The position numbers were made by a program, and so were the translations under genes. The notes beneath the pieces are model-generated. The model made no database searches, had not been told where the DNA came from, and saw only the letters and a program-made list of their open reading frames with translations. Source: Tetradesmus obliquus (lineage: Eukaryota; Chlorophyta; Chlorophyceae; Sphaeropleales; Scenedesmaceae). Taken from it: a stretch of 64,000 nucleotides of DNA. The stretch is taken from assembly GCA_030272155.1 (NCBI GenBank), contig CP126191.1, positions 8,764,501-8,828,500 on the forward strand, in the 5' to 3' direction. This document shows, one piece after another, positions 12,943 through 23,595 of this stretch; the first letter of the stretch is position 1; each line of letters begins with the position of its first letter.

Positions 12943-14182
12943 TCAAGCGTGCGCCTGCTGCTGCTGGCGGCGCGGCACGTGCGGGCGCTGCTCGCTGCTG
13001 CAGCGCTGCAGCAGTGAAGGCGGCACCTCACACTTTGCGTCCGTGACCTCACTCAGTATCCCTAACATGTGCGTGTACTCCCCGCAGCTGCTGCGCAGCG
13101 GCGCGATTTGGATCTGGTTCAGAAACGGCGTGCCGTCCTTCTTGTAGTTCACGACTGTCACAGCCACGCGCTCACCCTCGCGCACTGCCTCGTTGATGCG
13201 CGCCACTGCGATGCGGTCAGTCGCCTCTCCCTGCATGAAAGCCAGGCCGCAGCGCCCGCAGGCCTCATCTGCCGACCATCCGCAGAGCTGCTCCCATGCG
13301 CGGTTGGCGTACACCACGCGGTAGGGGTAGCAGGCCTCTGTCACGATGCGCGCCTGGGGCTGCGCGTATCAGATGGTTTGCAGGAAAGGCAGGGATGTAT
13401 GAGAGAGGCAGAGGCAGGGGCGCGTGAGAAAAGTGGAGCCCTGGGCTGGTGTGTTGCATGGTACCGCGCAAGACGAGGTACCGCATCACTGAAGATGCGG
13501 CTAGCCGTTGACATGCGTGCATGAACGGTGAGCGCAAAAGAGGCCCGCTGCAAACCATGCAACCTCTCTTCAATCACAGATCACAAAACAATTGCTACTG
13601 ACAGGGCGTGCTGAGAGGTTACGGTTGCTGCTCCTGCAGTGGGCTGCATGGTGGTGCAACACAGTGGGGACAGCTGGCAGCTGGGGCTGCAGAGTGGCAT
13701 GCAGCCTTGCATGGACACAGTTGGGCGCTTGCTGTCTCGTGGGGAGCCACAAGGTGTCAACTCACCGACTCCCTGTCCAGCTGTACTGCCTCCAGAGACT
13801 TTGGGGCTTCAATAGGCATGGTCTGCCACTGGTGCCGCCGCGCTACACTGGCAGTGGCATTGCGCAGGGAGAACCTGCATGCAGCAAACAAAGATGCGTT
13901 GACAGGACTGCTAACATCCAAATCCACGAACAGATACATCCTCCTGCTGCTGCACAAACTTGTGGCATCATACCGAGGCATACATGAATCACTTTGCATC
14001 GCTCACCTGTAGGTGCTGGGCTCCTTGCTGGTCTTCCCTCTAGGCTCCTGCACAACCTGCCTGGCGAGGCTTTCCTTAGGAGTTGTGAATGCATATGTCG
14101 CCACGGAACGAGACAGCTGCGCAAGGGCTGGAAGTCCTTGAGGCAACAGGCAACTGTTTCTGAGCCCGGCGCTCAACGCCAT
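12943..14182 (-). CDS. Small organelle-targeted PAS protein, LOV-like but lacking the photoactive Cys
   Basis: Three exons join in phase: 14182-14007, 13874-13766, 13359-12943; 233 residues. The first roughly 40 residues (MALSAGLRNSCLLPQGLPAL, few acidic residues, Arg/Ser/Ala-rich) look like a plastid or mitochondrial transit peptide. A single PAS domain spans about residues 100-190. It keeps LOV-type sequence: VVYANRAWEQLCGW, FMQGEATD and NYKKDGTPFLNQIQIAPL with both flavin-contacting Asn and the Gln after FM. The LOV GxNCRFLQ motif is replaced by GRCGLAFMQG, so the adduct-forming Cys position holds Leu (about residue 134) and a Cys sits two residues earlier. There is no effector domain; the tail is Gln/Arg-rich. 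It is divergent from the PhyH-like gene, with 537 bp between start codons. Calling it PAS is safe; flavin binding is inference. Confidence 0.8.
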
Positions 14183-14719
14183 GAGCTATAGACAGCCGAT
14201 CGAAGTTTTGAATTTGTTGCCAATCAAACTCACAAGCAACCAGCCTTGCTGGCCAAGCAACAACAAAGGGTGAGCTGCAAGGCGTGAAGTTTGAGTGGGC
14301 GTGCTGTTGCTTTGCACTGCGTGAACAAAATCTGATCGTGCTTTTGAAAACCTCAGAGTCGTATGCAAGCAGCTTGTACAGCGCAGGCAGCGAAGGGGTC
14401 CTGTTGTCCGAGACCACCGCCCTAAGAACCCTTGAGCCCCTCCAGCTCATAACCCTCGTCATTGCATCTTCCCGCTGCAATCGCATCGCTATATTACCAT
14501 TCAGCAGCTACGCAAACACGTGCCGGCAGGGCCCTTCTGAAAAGTGCCGTCAGCCTTTCGGAACAGTCCAACCAGCTGTGGCAAAAGATCACTGCCGCAA
14601 AAGCAGTAACGGCAGCCGTACATTCATCACCTGTGTACCTCAGGGGTTGGTAGATGGTCACTACTTGCTGCTAACAAGGCCTTCAGCTAGTGGTAACCAG
14701 CTAGTGCTGCAGTAGCAGC
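14183..14719. promoter_or_regulatory. Shared upstream region between divergent PAS and PhyH-like genes
   Basis: The two ATGs (14182 minus, 14720 plus) face away from each other, so this 537-bp interval must hold both 5' UTRs and promoters. No TATA box or named element can be assigned with confidence. Confidence 0.5.
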
Positions 14720-16415
14720 ATGGCTGCTGCTCCTGTGCTGACATTCAATGTTGACGAACCGCCGGAGCGACCTGAGCTGCATGCCAGTCGCCAGAAACTC
14801 AAAGACCTGCTGAAGCCATCATACTGGCAGGTGCTGTCAGCCGCTATCTAGCCAATACATTGCCAGTACCCGCTGTCGGCTAAAACCCTTGTGGACTGCA
14901 CATGAGCGGCTGAACACAGACACTGCAGCGCTGCAACTCGCAGCCCTGAACTGTGTCTGACGGCTTCATCAGATGCATTTGTTGCAGCATGCAGTCTCAA
15001 TTGCTTAGGTCTGCACGCCAAGAGCAAGCCATGCAGGCTGCTGCGCAGTCGCTGCGCTCACAGAACGAGGAGCTGGGCGTGCTGTGCCAGGCTAACCGGC
15101 AGCACCCGCAGCCCAACTTGCATTTCACCTGACACCAGGTGACGCCTGCTGCGTGCCAACTGCTCTGCTGCGCCCTGCCCTCGGCTGCTGCGCCCCGCTG
15201 CAGGCGCTGTGCCCCTGGCTGCACTGCGGCGATGCAGACTGGCTGGGCCGGCAGCCGGCGCTGCAGCTGCCGCAGCAGCGGCTGGTAGACCTCAAGCAGC
15301 AGGTGGACGCAGCAGGCGTGGCCCAGGTGAGCAGGCATGCGGCATGGCTGGGTGGTGTGAAATGACAGTTTTAGCATGGTAAAAGCACAACCGTTCACCT
15401 GCAATCAATGCTGGTCCAGAAGCCCCCCTGCCCAAAGGCTCCTGGCACTCCAAGTGGGCTGAACACGCAGGCACAGCAGTGGTGTGTGTATGAGTAATGC
15501 AAGCCTGCAGTCTGACAGCTGTCTGGCGACAAAGCACATGCCAGGGACCGGACACGTATCTGTCTCGTGACACCACTCAGCCAGCTGCACCTACCACTCA
15601 CTTATAGCTGTGGCAGAGTGCTGCGCCACATCCTGCAGTCAGGGGCCCTCCCTTCTTCAACTGCCACCACTGCTGCCTGCCTGCTGCTGCTGCTGGTTGC
15701 TGCGCGGCATTCCCGTTGGTGTACTTCTGTCCTGCGATCGCTGTGCTGCCAGGTCAGCAGCAGCGAGCTGCCGTGGTCAGTGCATCCTTCAGCGTTGGCT
15801 GCTGCTGTGGTGTCCCTGATCCGATATGGCTGGCCGCCGTCGCTGCTGCTGGCATACGACGAGGCATGGGCAGTGGTGAATCAGGCCTCGGTGCTGATGG
15901 CTGGCGCAACAGGCAACAGAGTTAACATGGACATCCTGGCGTGGTGCGTGCTGACTGGCACAATGTTTGCCTGCTTTCGCGCACCACCAACTCTCATACA
16001 GTGTGTGCAGTGTGCCTGAACCCACAGGTTCTGTGCTGGAAGTTAAATGGCATGTCGTGCGAGTGCTCTATGTGTCAAAGAACGGCTGTATCTTTACAGA
16101 TGCACAATTGGCAAGCGTGTGGGGCCACAGGCGCATCAATCAGTTGCCTTGTGATTCGTACTACGATGCATACATTTGTGTGTTGCACGCTGTGTTATTC
16201 CTTGCGGCCAGGTACGTGGATCCCAGCCGAGGTGACGCAGGCTTCTCGCCGCACCGCGACAGGCAGCCCGACAACGCCCCTGCCACCTTCAGGCCTGACG
16301 GCAGCGCCATGTATGCCACGCTGTGGCTGCCGCTGACAGACGCGGTGCCGGAGAACAGCTGCCTGTACGTCATCCCAAGGTGCGCCGTTGCTGCTGCTGC
16401 TGCTGCTGGTGGTGG

Positions 16416-16446
<31 letters not shown>

Positions 16447-18638
16447 AGAGCTTGATCGTTGCAGGCACTTTACACTTCACACTTCACACACTTCACTTCC
16501 ACACACTTCACTTGCCGCACACACCTGCATTGTCAGTGGGCACACATTCGCCGTGTGTGACGCCGTGCGTGTTGGCTGCTGCTAAAGCTTTGCAAATGCA
16601 GGTTTGCAGACCCGGGCTACTTTGAGGGGGACCCTGAAGATGATGATGCGCCTGATCCGCTCACTGCAGCGCTGCCGGATAAGGCAGCCTACCAGCATAT
16701 CCGCGCACTGCCTTGTACGGCGGGCTCTGCATGCATTTTCACACACAGGTGCGCTGCGCGCTGCAGCAACTGCAGCTGATCGACTTGCAGACGCTGCCAC
16801 AACAACACGCTTGCACCTGTTCCTGCATTTGTACCTGCGGCATGTCTGCCATGATGACACAGCCATCCTCAAAAGCCTCTGCCGCCAGACGGTCCCACCA
16901 ATCTTGTTATACATGTCTTGGCCCGCCGCCCTGCAGGACCATTTCTGGGGCTCCCGCGGCTGCCTTACTGTGCGTCTTCGACTTTCACGTTTGAGTCCTC
17001 TCTCTTATGCTGTCTTCGCGTCCACCCGCAGGACAATCCACTGGGGCTCCCGAAGCCGCCCTACTGTGCGTCTTTGACTTCCATTTTTCTGTCCTCCCTC
17101 TTTTGCTGTCTTCACTTCTGTCAATGGGGCTCCCGGGGCCGCCCTACTGTGCTCTTGCAAATATTTTTGTCTCTGCCCGCCTCATTCTGCTGTTATCGCC
17201 GCCACTGGCAGGACCATCCACTGGGGCTCCCGCGGCCGCCCCGGCTACCCCACACCCCGCATCAGCATCTCATGGGGCTGCGCTGACGATGCATACGAGC
17301 CCGCCTACTTTGCCAGGGACTGCCTGCCCTGCCCGCCTCTGGCGCTGCGGCTGGCGCTGGCTGGGGCGCAGATGATTGTGTACCACGAGCGCTTCCCGGC
17401 GCCGCCAAAGTGAGTATGATGTGATACTGTATGCATGTTGTTGCGGTGTGCCATAGTGGCGGCCAGTTTGTTGTGTACCACGAGCGCTTCCCCGCCCCAC
17501 CAAAGTGAGTAGAATGTGTTGTTATATAGCAGCACGTAGTGTTGCATGTGGCCGCGGTGTGTTGAACCTGCTGCCAGATGATTGCAGACCAAGAGGGCTT
17601 TTCTGCGCCGCCAAGGTGAGGGGGTGCTGCTGCACTGGTCGGGTGGTGTCAGGGTAGTGCATGTTTGCTACGGAGTGAGGTGGCGGGTGGCCTGTTGCGT
17701 TGCACGATGGCGGTCTTCATATGGTGCACCAGCATCAAGTGTGCCGATAGCGGTGTCTGGCTGCCGTGCCGAAGCAAAGTCTTTGCCCTGCGCTGCGCCG
17801 CATGTGCAGGCAGCTGGCGCTGTACTACCAGGCCTTCACAGCGCAAGCAGGCCAGTTTGATGCAGCCTACAGGGAGAAGGTCACAGCTGAGTTCTTGGAC
17901 GCAAGCAAGGAGGCAACAGCAGCAGCAGCAGCAGCAGTGCCAGCAGCAGGAGCTGCCGGTGCAGCAGCAGCCCAGCCAGGCCGAGTTAAGAATGCTGCTG
18001 GCGAGGCTGCGGGCGCGGACTCGACAGCAGCTGCAGCAGCACTGGGAACGGGGTCAAACGCCAAGTCAAAAGCAATCAAGGAGGCACCAGCAGCAGCAAA
18101 GAGTGCTGCTGCCGCAGCTGTAAAGCCAGCTGCAGCTGTAAAGCGTGGGCGCGCCAGCCAGCAGCAGGCTGCTGCTGCAGAGCAGCTGGTAGAGCAGGCG
18201 GGCAAGCCTGGCAAGCAGCAGCCCAAACGGCAGAAGCAGCCGCAACAGCAGCAACAGCAGCAGCAATTGCAGCCGCAGCGGACAACGGGAAAGGGCAAGA
18301 AACTCATGCCAGGAGCAGCAGAAGCAGCAGCAGAGGAGGAGAGTTCTGAGGAGGATGAAGGCGATGGCATTGACTGGGCCCAGGTAGCAGCAGCAGCGCG
18401 GGAGACTGCACGCAAGGCGAAGAAGGCAGCAGCAGCAAAGAAGAAAAAGAAGAAGCGGAAGGGCGCCGGAAGCAGCAGTGACGAGGGCTCAGGGTCTGGG
18501 GATGAAGGCCTAGGGTTTGGGGACGCCGGGGATGACAATGACGATGATGACGGCAATGTCATGGAATTGGCCCTGGATGCAGTGCTCGATGCTCAGTTGG
18601 CAGGGCAGGACTTCCATGATGATTTTGAGGACGACTGA
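14720..18638 (+). CDS. Phytanoyl-CoA dioxygenase (PhyH) family 2-oxoglutarate/Fe(II) oxygenase with charged C-terminal tail
   Basis: Eight exons: 14720-14830, 14995-about 15078, 15204-15326, 15753-15943, 16212-16379, 16602-16748, 17212-17409, 17810-18638; about 616 residues. All joins keep phase; only the exon-2 donor is uncertain. The double-stranded beta-helix core shows AWYVDPSRGDAGFSPHRDRQ, whose H-x-D supplies two iron ligands (about residues 184 and 186), then MYATLWLPLTDAVPENSCLY, and THRTIHWGSRGRPGYPTPR with the distal His (about 278) and the 2-oxoglutarate Arg shortly after. The last roughly 200 residues are Ala/Gln/Lys-rich with a KKKKKKRK run and acidic patches (DDDDGN, DFEDD), suggesting a nuclear or nucleolar location. 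The substrate is unknown; this family hydroxylates lipids and other small molecules. TGTAA at 18710 probably ends the transcript. A 454-bp gap separates it from the next gene. Confidence 0.85.
16925..17260 (+). repeat. Tandem array (about 95-bp units) repeating the acceptor and 5' edge of PhyH exon 7
   Basis: The true exon begins at 17212 with GACCATCCACTGGGGCTCCC after a GGCAG acceptor. Near copies start at 16937 and 17032, each with its own CTGCAG or CCGCAG acceptor, and a more degenerate copy is at about 17121-17149. The spacer (TTTGACTT, CCTCTTTTGCTGTCTTC) is repeated too, so whole units of about 95 bp were duplicated. Confidence 0.85.
17374..17625 (+). repeat. Repeats of the 3' edge and donor of PhyH exon 7
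   Basis: The end of exon 7 (TGTACCACGAGCGCTTCCC ... CCAAA, donor GTGAGT at 17410) is copied 95 bp downstream with an intact GTGAGT donor at 17505. A weaker third copy ends CGCCGCCAAG with GTGAGG near 17616. Use of the second donor would add 95 nt and shift frame. Confidence 0.85.
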
Positions 18639-19091
18639 GCAGCGGTAGGCATCGCCAGTGCTACCAGGGTGTTGGTATGGCGTCCTAAAGTAGGTGCACT
18701 TGCTCTGGCTGTAACACCTCACCAAGTGAACGTCCACACATGGACAGCAGCGGAGTAAAGGTTTCAGCTGCCAATTTTACATATATCACCACTTACTCAC
18801 ACCCAATATCAATCGTCAAGGTCCTGAAAAGTCCGTATCCGTCGTGACCCTTGCCTCCACCTGTGCTCCCGCCCAGTGGTTCAGGACCCTGTACGCCGCA
18901 AACATCAACTGGCCATGTAGTGCCCAGGGATCGCGTTCGTTTTTGTTGATGCCTGACACATGTGGTTGGCAAACACATGGCAGCTTGATTGAGAAAGTTC
19001 CAATGGAATGGCTTGATGCAGTTGCCGTGCCTACTCCTTTCCAATACAGCTCGACTAACACCTTTGGTTGGTCTGATGGTTTGTGAATGCG
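18639..19091. other. Intergenic gap between PhyH-like and kinase genes
   Basis: It holds the PhyH 3' UTR (TGTAA at 18710) and the presumed promoter and 5' UTR of the kinase gene. No coding exon with coherent splicing is seen. Confidence 0.5.
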
Positions 19092-22000
19092 ATGAACAGT
19101 AAGAAAGGCAAGTTCTCTACCACCACCCGGGCGCGCTTGGGAAGGGTAGTGAACGAGTTTTCTTATGGCTACTCAGCGACGGAGGACGGGTTTCTTGTAC
19201 AACTATGGCTTCCGGATGCTGTGGGCGGCGTGCTCACGACAAACGTATGAGTGCTCTGCTGCTGCTCCGAGAGGTTGAGCTGGCACAGAGATCTTGAACA
19301 TAGGGGTCATGGGCGTCACAGACGCTTTTTCTGACTGAGCTACACCCAACTACTCAGCCTGTTCACGGTCAGCAGCGACAGCGGCGGTTGCTGCAGCTGT
19401 GATGGTGGACTGCATGCTGCTGCTGAGTCTGTGCAGCTTCATGATGTGAAAGCTTCACGACTCATGCCACCTCTCAACCATGCCGCTCACCGCTGCTGTG
19501 GCACTAACAACTGCATGCCATATGCTCTTTGCGCAGGGCTCCCCTTTCTCCATTGTAGGCTGCAGCGACTCGCTGGCACTGTACAAGTTTGAGAGCAGCA
19601 AGCACTGCCCAACCACAGATGGCCGCCTCGCAACCTGCCCAATCAGCCGCGTCTTTGCTGACATGCAGCCAGAGCTGCCAGAGCTGCCAGCTGCAACAGG
19701 CTGCAGCAGCGCAAGCCACGCGCAGCAGCAACAGCAGCAGCAGATGCACTTTGACCGCGTGGCAGAGGCACAGCGGGCAGGCATTCACTCTACACTGGTG
19801 CTAGCCATCTATGACTTGCAGGGCAGCAGCAGCAACAGTGGCAACGGCAGCGGCAGCGGCAGCGACACTGACTGCTACCCAGTTGCTGTCTTTGAGCTGG
19901 CGCAGCATGAGCCAGATGTGGATTTCAGGCCTGCAGTCGGCTTGCTGAGCAGGGCCTGCCAGGTGCGTGGCATGCAGCAGATACGGCGCGCTTGCCGCTG
20001 CACATGCGTCAAGTGTGCAGCGCATCATGTGTAATCGCCATCGCTTGGCAACCGCCATGCAACGCGCTTGCGGCAAGTGAGCATGTGCACCTGGTGCTTC
20101 CCATCACCTCAACCCCGCTGCCAAACCTCCAAGCCTCCAGCGTGTCGCTGCGACACCACCACCCCACTCGACCACCCTGCCGCGCGAGCCTTTTGCCCAC
20201 GCCCACCGCCCCGATGTGCAGTAGCTGCATCCACCCCTTGCGTTGTGTTGTGCGCTGCTGGCCCTGTTTCCTGCAGGCTGAGTCCCTGTGGGTGCCCCAG
20301 CTTGAGGCAGCAGAGTCAGTGCAGTCCTGGGAAGGCACCGTGCCCTCACTATGCAGCACAGCACCCAGCAGTGGATGGACCACTGCCAGCAGCAACGCAT
20401 CCTGGGCAGCAGCAGCAGCAGCAGCAGCGCCAGGCTGTACAGCAGCGGCTGTAGTGCCTGCAGGGCGGCAGCATGTGCAGAGCTGGCCAAGTGATGAGCC
20501 ACAGCAGCAGCAGCAGCAACAGGCGTCGATGAACGAGACGGTGCGGCGGTACAGCTGCTTGATTGCAGAAGTGCCTGGCGCTCTGATGCACCTGTTGGGC
20601 CTGCATCACGAGCAGCAGCAGCAGCAACACAGCTCGCAGCAGCAGCAGCAGCAGCAGCAGCAGGTAGTGTTGGACCCGGAGCAGCAGGCGCATGCAGCAG
20701 AGCAGCAGCAGATGCGGCGCCGGCGGCGGCGTCAGTCCTTCATAGTGACGGATTACCTGCAGTTTTATGAGCAGCTGGGGCCGGTGGTCGTTGGCTCACC
20801 AAGCCAGCCCGCAGCAGCAGCATCAGCTGGAGGCAGCAGCAGCAGCAGCAGCAGGAGGCCCTCGGCAAAAGAGATGCTGCCAGCGATTGCGGACGCCAGC
20901 GCTGAGCTGCCAACACCAGGCCTCAGTGCTGAGCCAATGCGGGCCAGCAGCGGCAGCAGCAGCACGAGTGCAGTGCACGCGCCGCAGCAATCTACACTGG
21001 ATGGTGCAGCAGCTGCTGCAGGGTGCGCTGTCTCACATGGCAGCAGTGTGGCTGCTGCGGAAGTCAGCAGCTTGCTGCAGGAGCTGCTCACTTTGCAGCA
21101 CAGCGGGCAAGGCTTGCAGGAGCAGCATGGTGTGGTAGCAGAGCCACACAGCAACAGCAGCAGCAGCGGCAGCATGAGCATGGTGTCGCCTGTGCAGCTG
21201 CCGCCGGGCGTGATGCGGCTGTCTTCTTCTTTCTCTTCTGGTGCGTCAACTCAGTTGGGTATCTGCACTGCAACAAGCACGCCTAACAGCACAGTCGGAG
21301 CCGGTACTACTGCTGGTGCTGCTGCTGCTGGTGCGGTGGACAGCGCCCAGCAGCAGCAGCTCGCGAACTGGCATTCCCAGCAGCTGCAAAGCTGCGAGAC
21401 CCGAGACCGCGGCAGCGGCGGCAGCGGCAGCAGCACCGGCGGCAGTGCTGGCAGCAGCAGCTTTAGCAGCGCTGCCAAGGCAGCAGCCCAGCCAGGTCGC
21501 CTCACCAGTATCTGGCAATCCGAGGGCAGCAGGCAGAGGATAGTGGGACTAGGGCGGGGCCACGCAGCAGCAGCAGCTGCCGCAGCGGCAGCAGCGGCGG
21601 CAGCAGCAGCAGCGGCAGCAGAGTCGCCCAAAGCAGCAGCAGCTGCTGCTGCAGATGCGCTGGCTCCTTGGGCGGACTCGCAGCAGGCGGCGGCGCTGAT
21701 GCGTGCGTGCAATGAGCGGCCGGTGCCCGGCATTCTGTCGGGCACTCTGAGTGAGGCTGAGGCCTGTAGCATCCAGCTGGGGCAGCTGTGTGGGGCAGGC
21801 AGCTTCGGGCGTGTGTACCGGGGCTTGTTTGAGGGCCGCGAGGTGGCCATCAAGGTGGTGCACCACAGCAGCAACACAGCAGCCAAGGTGGGCTGGGTGG
21901 TGGCCGGGCGGCTGCTGCGTGCATGCTGCGGTATGGTTTTTGCGGTTGCGGTTGCGATTGCCGAGGACAGATGGTGCTGCGGGCTGCATCATTCGTGCAC

Positions 22001-23535
22001 GGCTGTTGTTTTGTATTTGAAGCGGCAGGCTGCTGATGGCGCAATTGCCGCAGCAAGCCTGTGCTGCTTGGTGGCACTTTTGGTACGCTGTAGCGCGCTT
22101 GAGCGGTCTATGAAGCCCTCCTGTTGCTGCTGCTGCTGCTGCTGCAGGTTGAGCGCGAGGTGCGCATGATGTTGGCGATGGACCACCCCAACTTGTGCCG
22201 GGCACACCACTACATCACTTGGGGTGCAGCAGGCCAGTCGGAGAGCCTGCATCTGGTGAGGCCCTGCAGCACGCTAAATAGCTGGCATGTGACAGGCAGT
22301 GCGTGGTGCTGCTGACTGTGCTGCTGAATATGATACATATCGACAGCCAGGGTCCGTGTTGTGGTTGCTTGCTTTGCAAGTCGCTGCGCGGTGCCTGCAA
22401 TGCAGTGCGTCCCGCTGAAAACACTGTGTGGACCAGCAGAAGCATGTGCAGGGCTGTGTGTGCAGCTTCTGTGCAAACACCCAGCTGCCGGTATATAATA
22501 GCATTTGACCACTGTTAGCACTGTCAGCATGTCGTGCTGCCTGCAGGGCTCTGCCTGGAGCAATCTCCCTGGGCCTGGCGTGACTCCTGTCATCAGGCAA
22601 TGCAGCTTGCAGGGCAGCAACGACCTATGTGGCAGCGGCAGCAGCTCGGGCAACGGCTGTGCAAAGATTACAGAGACATGGATCCTCTCAGAGTACTGCA
22701 ATGCAGGTGCGCTGCGCACCCTGGAGTGCGGCAGTGGCTACGTTTTGTTACGACAGTGATGGACAGATGCAGCGCCGCGTACTTGCTAGCAGAAGGTAGC
22801 TGCACGTTGAGGATGCAGCTGCTGCACTGTGGTTGTGGCGACTGCTTGTTCATGCGGCCGCGCTTCTGGAGCAGCGATGGTGCTGCTGCTGGCTGCTGCT
22901 GCTGCTGCTGCTGCTGCCGCCGCGATTAACGTGCTTGCCTGTTGCCGTGTTAGGAAGTAAGCACTCTCAGAGTAGAGCAGGAATGCTTGTTACATCTTGT
23001 GTAAAGCAAAGGCATCTGCAAAGTGCAATGCAGGGCCACCACTAAAAGAACAGGATGCCTAGCAATTCGAATGATCAAAGCACCTGCCGTGTGTGTGTGT
23101 GGCTTGCAGGCACATTGCAGGAGTCAGTGCTGGAGCGCAACGAGGGCCTCTTCTTCAGGAATGACACGCCACACATGGTGAGGCGCAGGCTGGCTGATGT
23201 GAAAAGACAGTGTGTGTTTTACGCATGGTACATGCACAACTGCACACCTGCAAGTGATGCCGGGCCAGAAGCGCCCCTGCCCGAAGGCTGCTGGCTGATT
23301 TGTGGCAGCACTTTGTGCCTGATGCAAGGAGCTGTTGCGGTCTGGGGCAGCAAACCTTGCTGTGCGGTTTGGGCCAGCAAACCATGCACAGTGTGCTTTG
23401 CGTCGCCGGCACCTTGGTCAGCAGCCTGCATACCTCCTGTTCAGCGGCCTGCATACCTCATCTGGATTGTCATCAACACCCTGCAAGGACTTGGGGCAGC
23501 ACCACAGCCTGCATCAGCAATGTGTGTGCAAACTG

Positions 23536-23595
<60 letters not shown>

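Noticed and set aside
12943-13359. Classical blue-light LOV photoreceptor
   Set aside because: The cysteine needed for the flavin adduct is replaced by Leu and no effector domain follows, so only LOV-like PAS is claimed.
16937-17149. Copies of PhyH exon 7 as genuine alternative exons
   Set aside because: Each copy keeps only about 35 bp of the exon, then diverges without a matching donor and with frame-breaking sequence, so they are treated as echoes.
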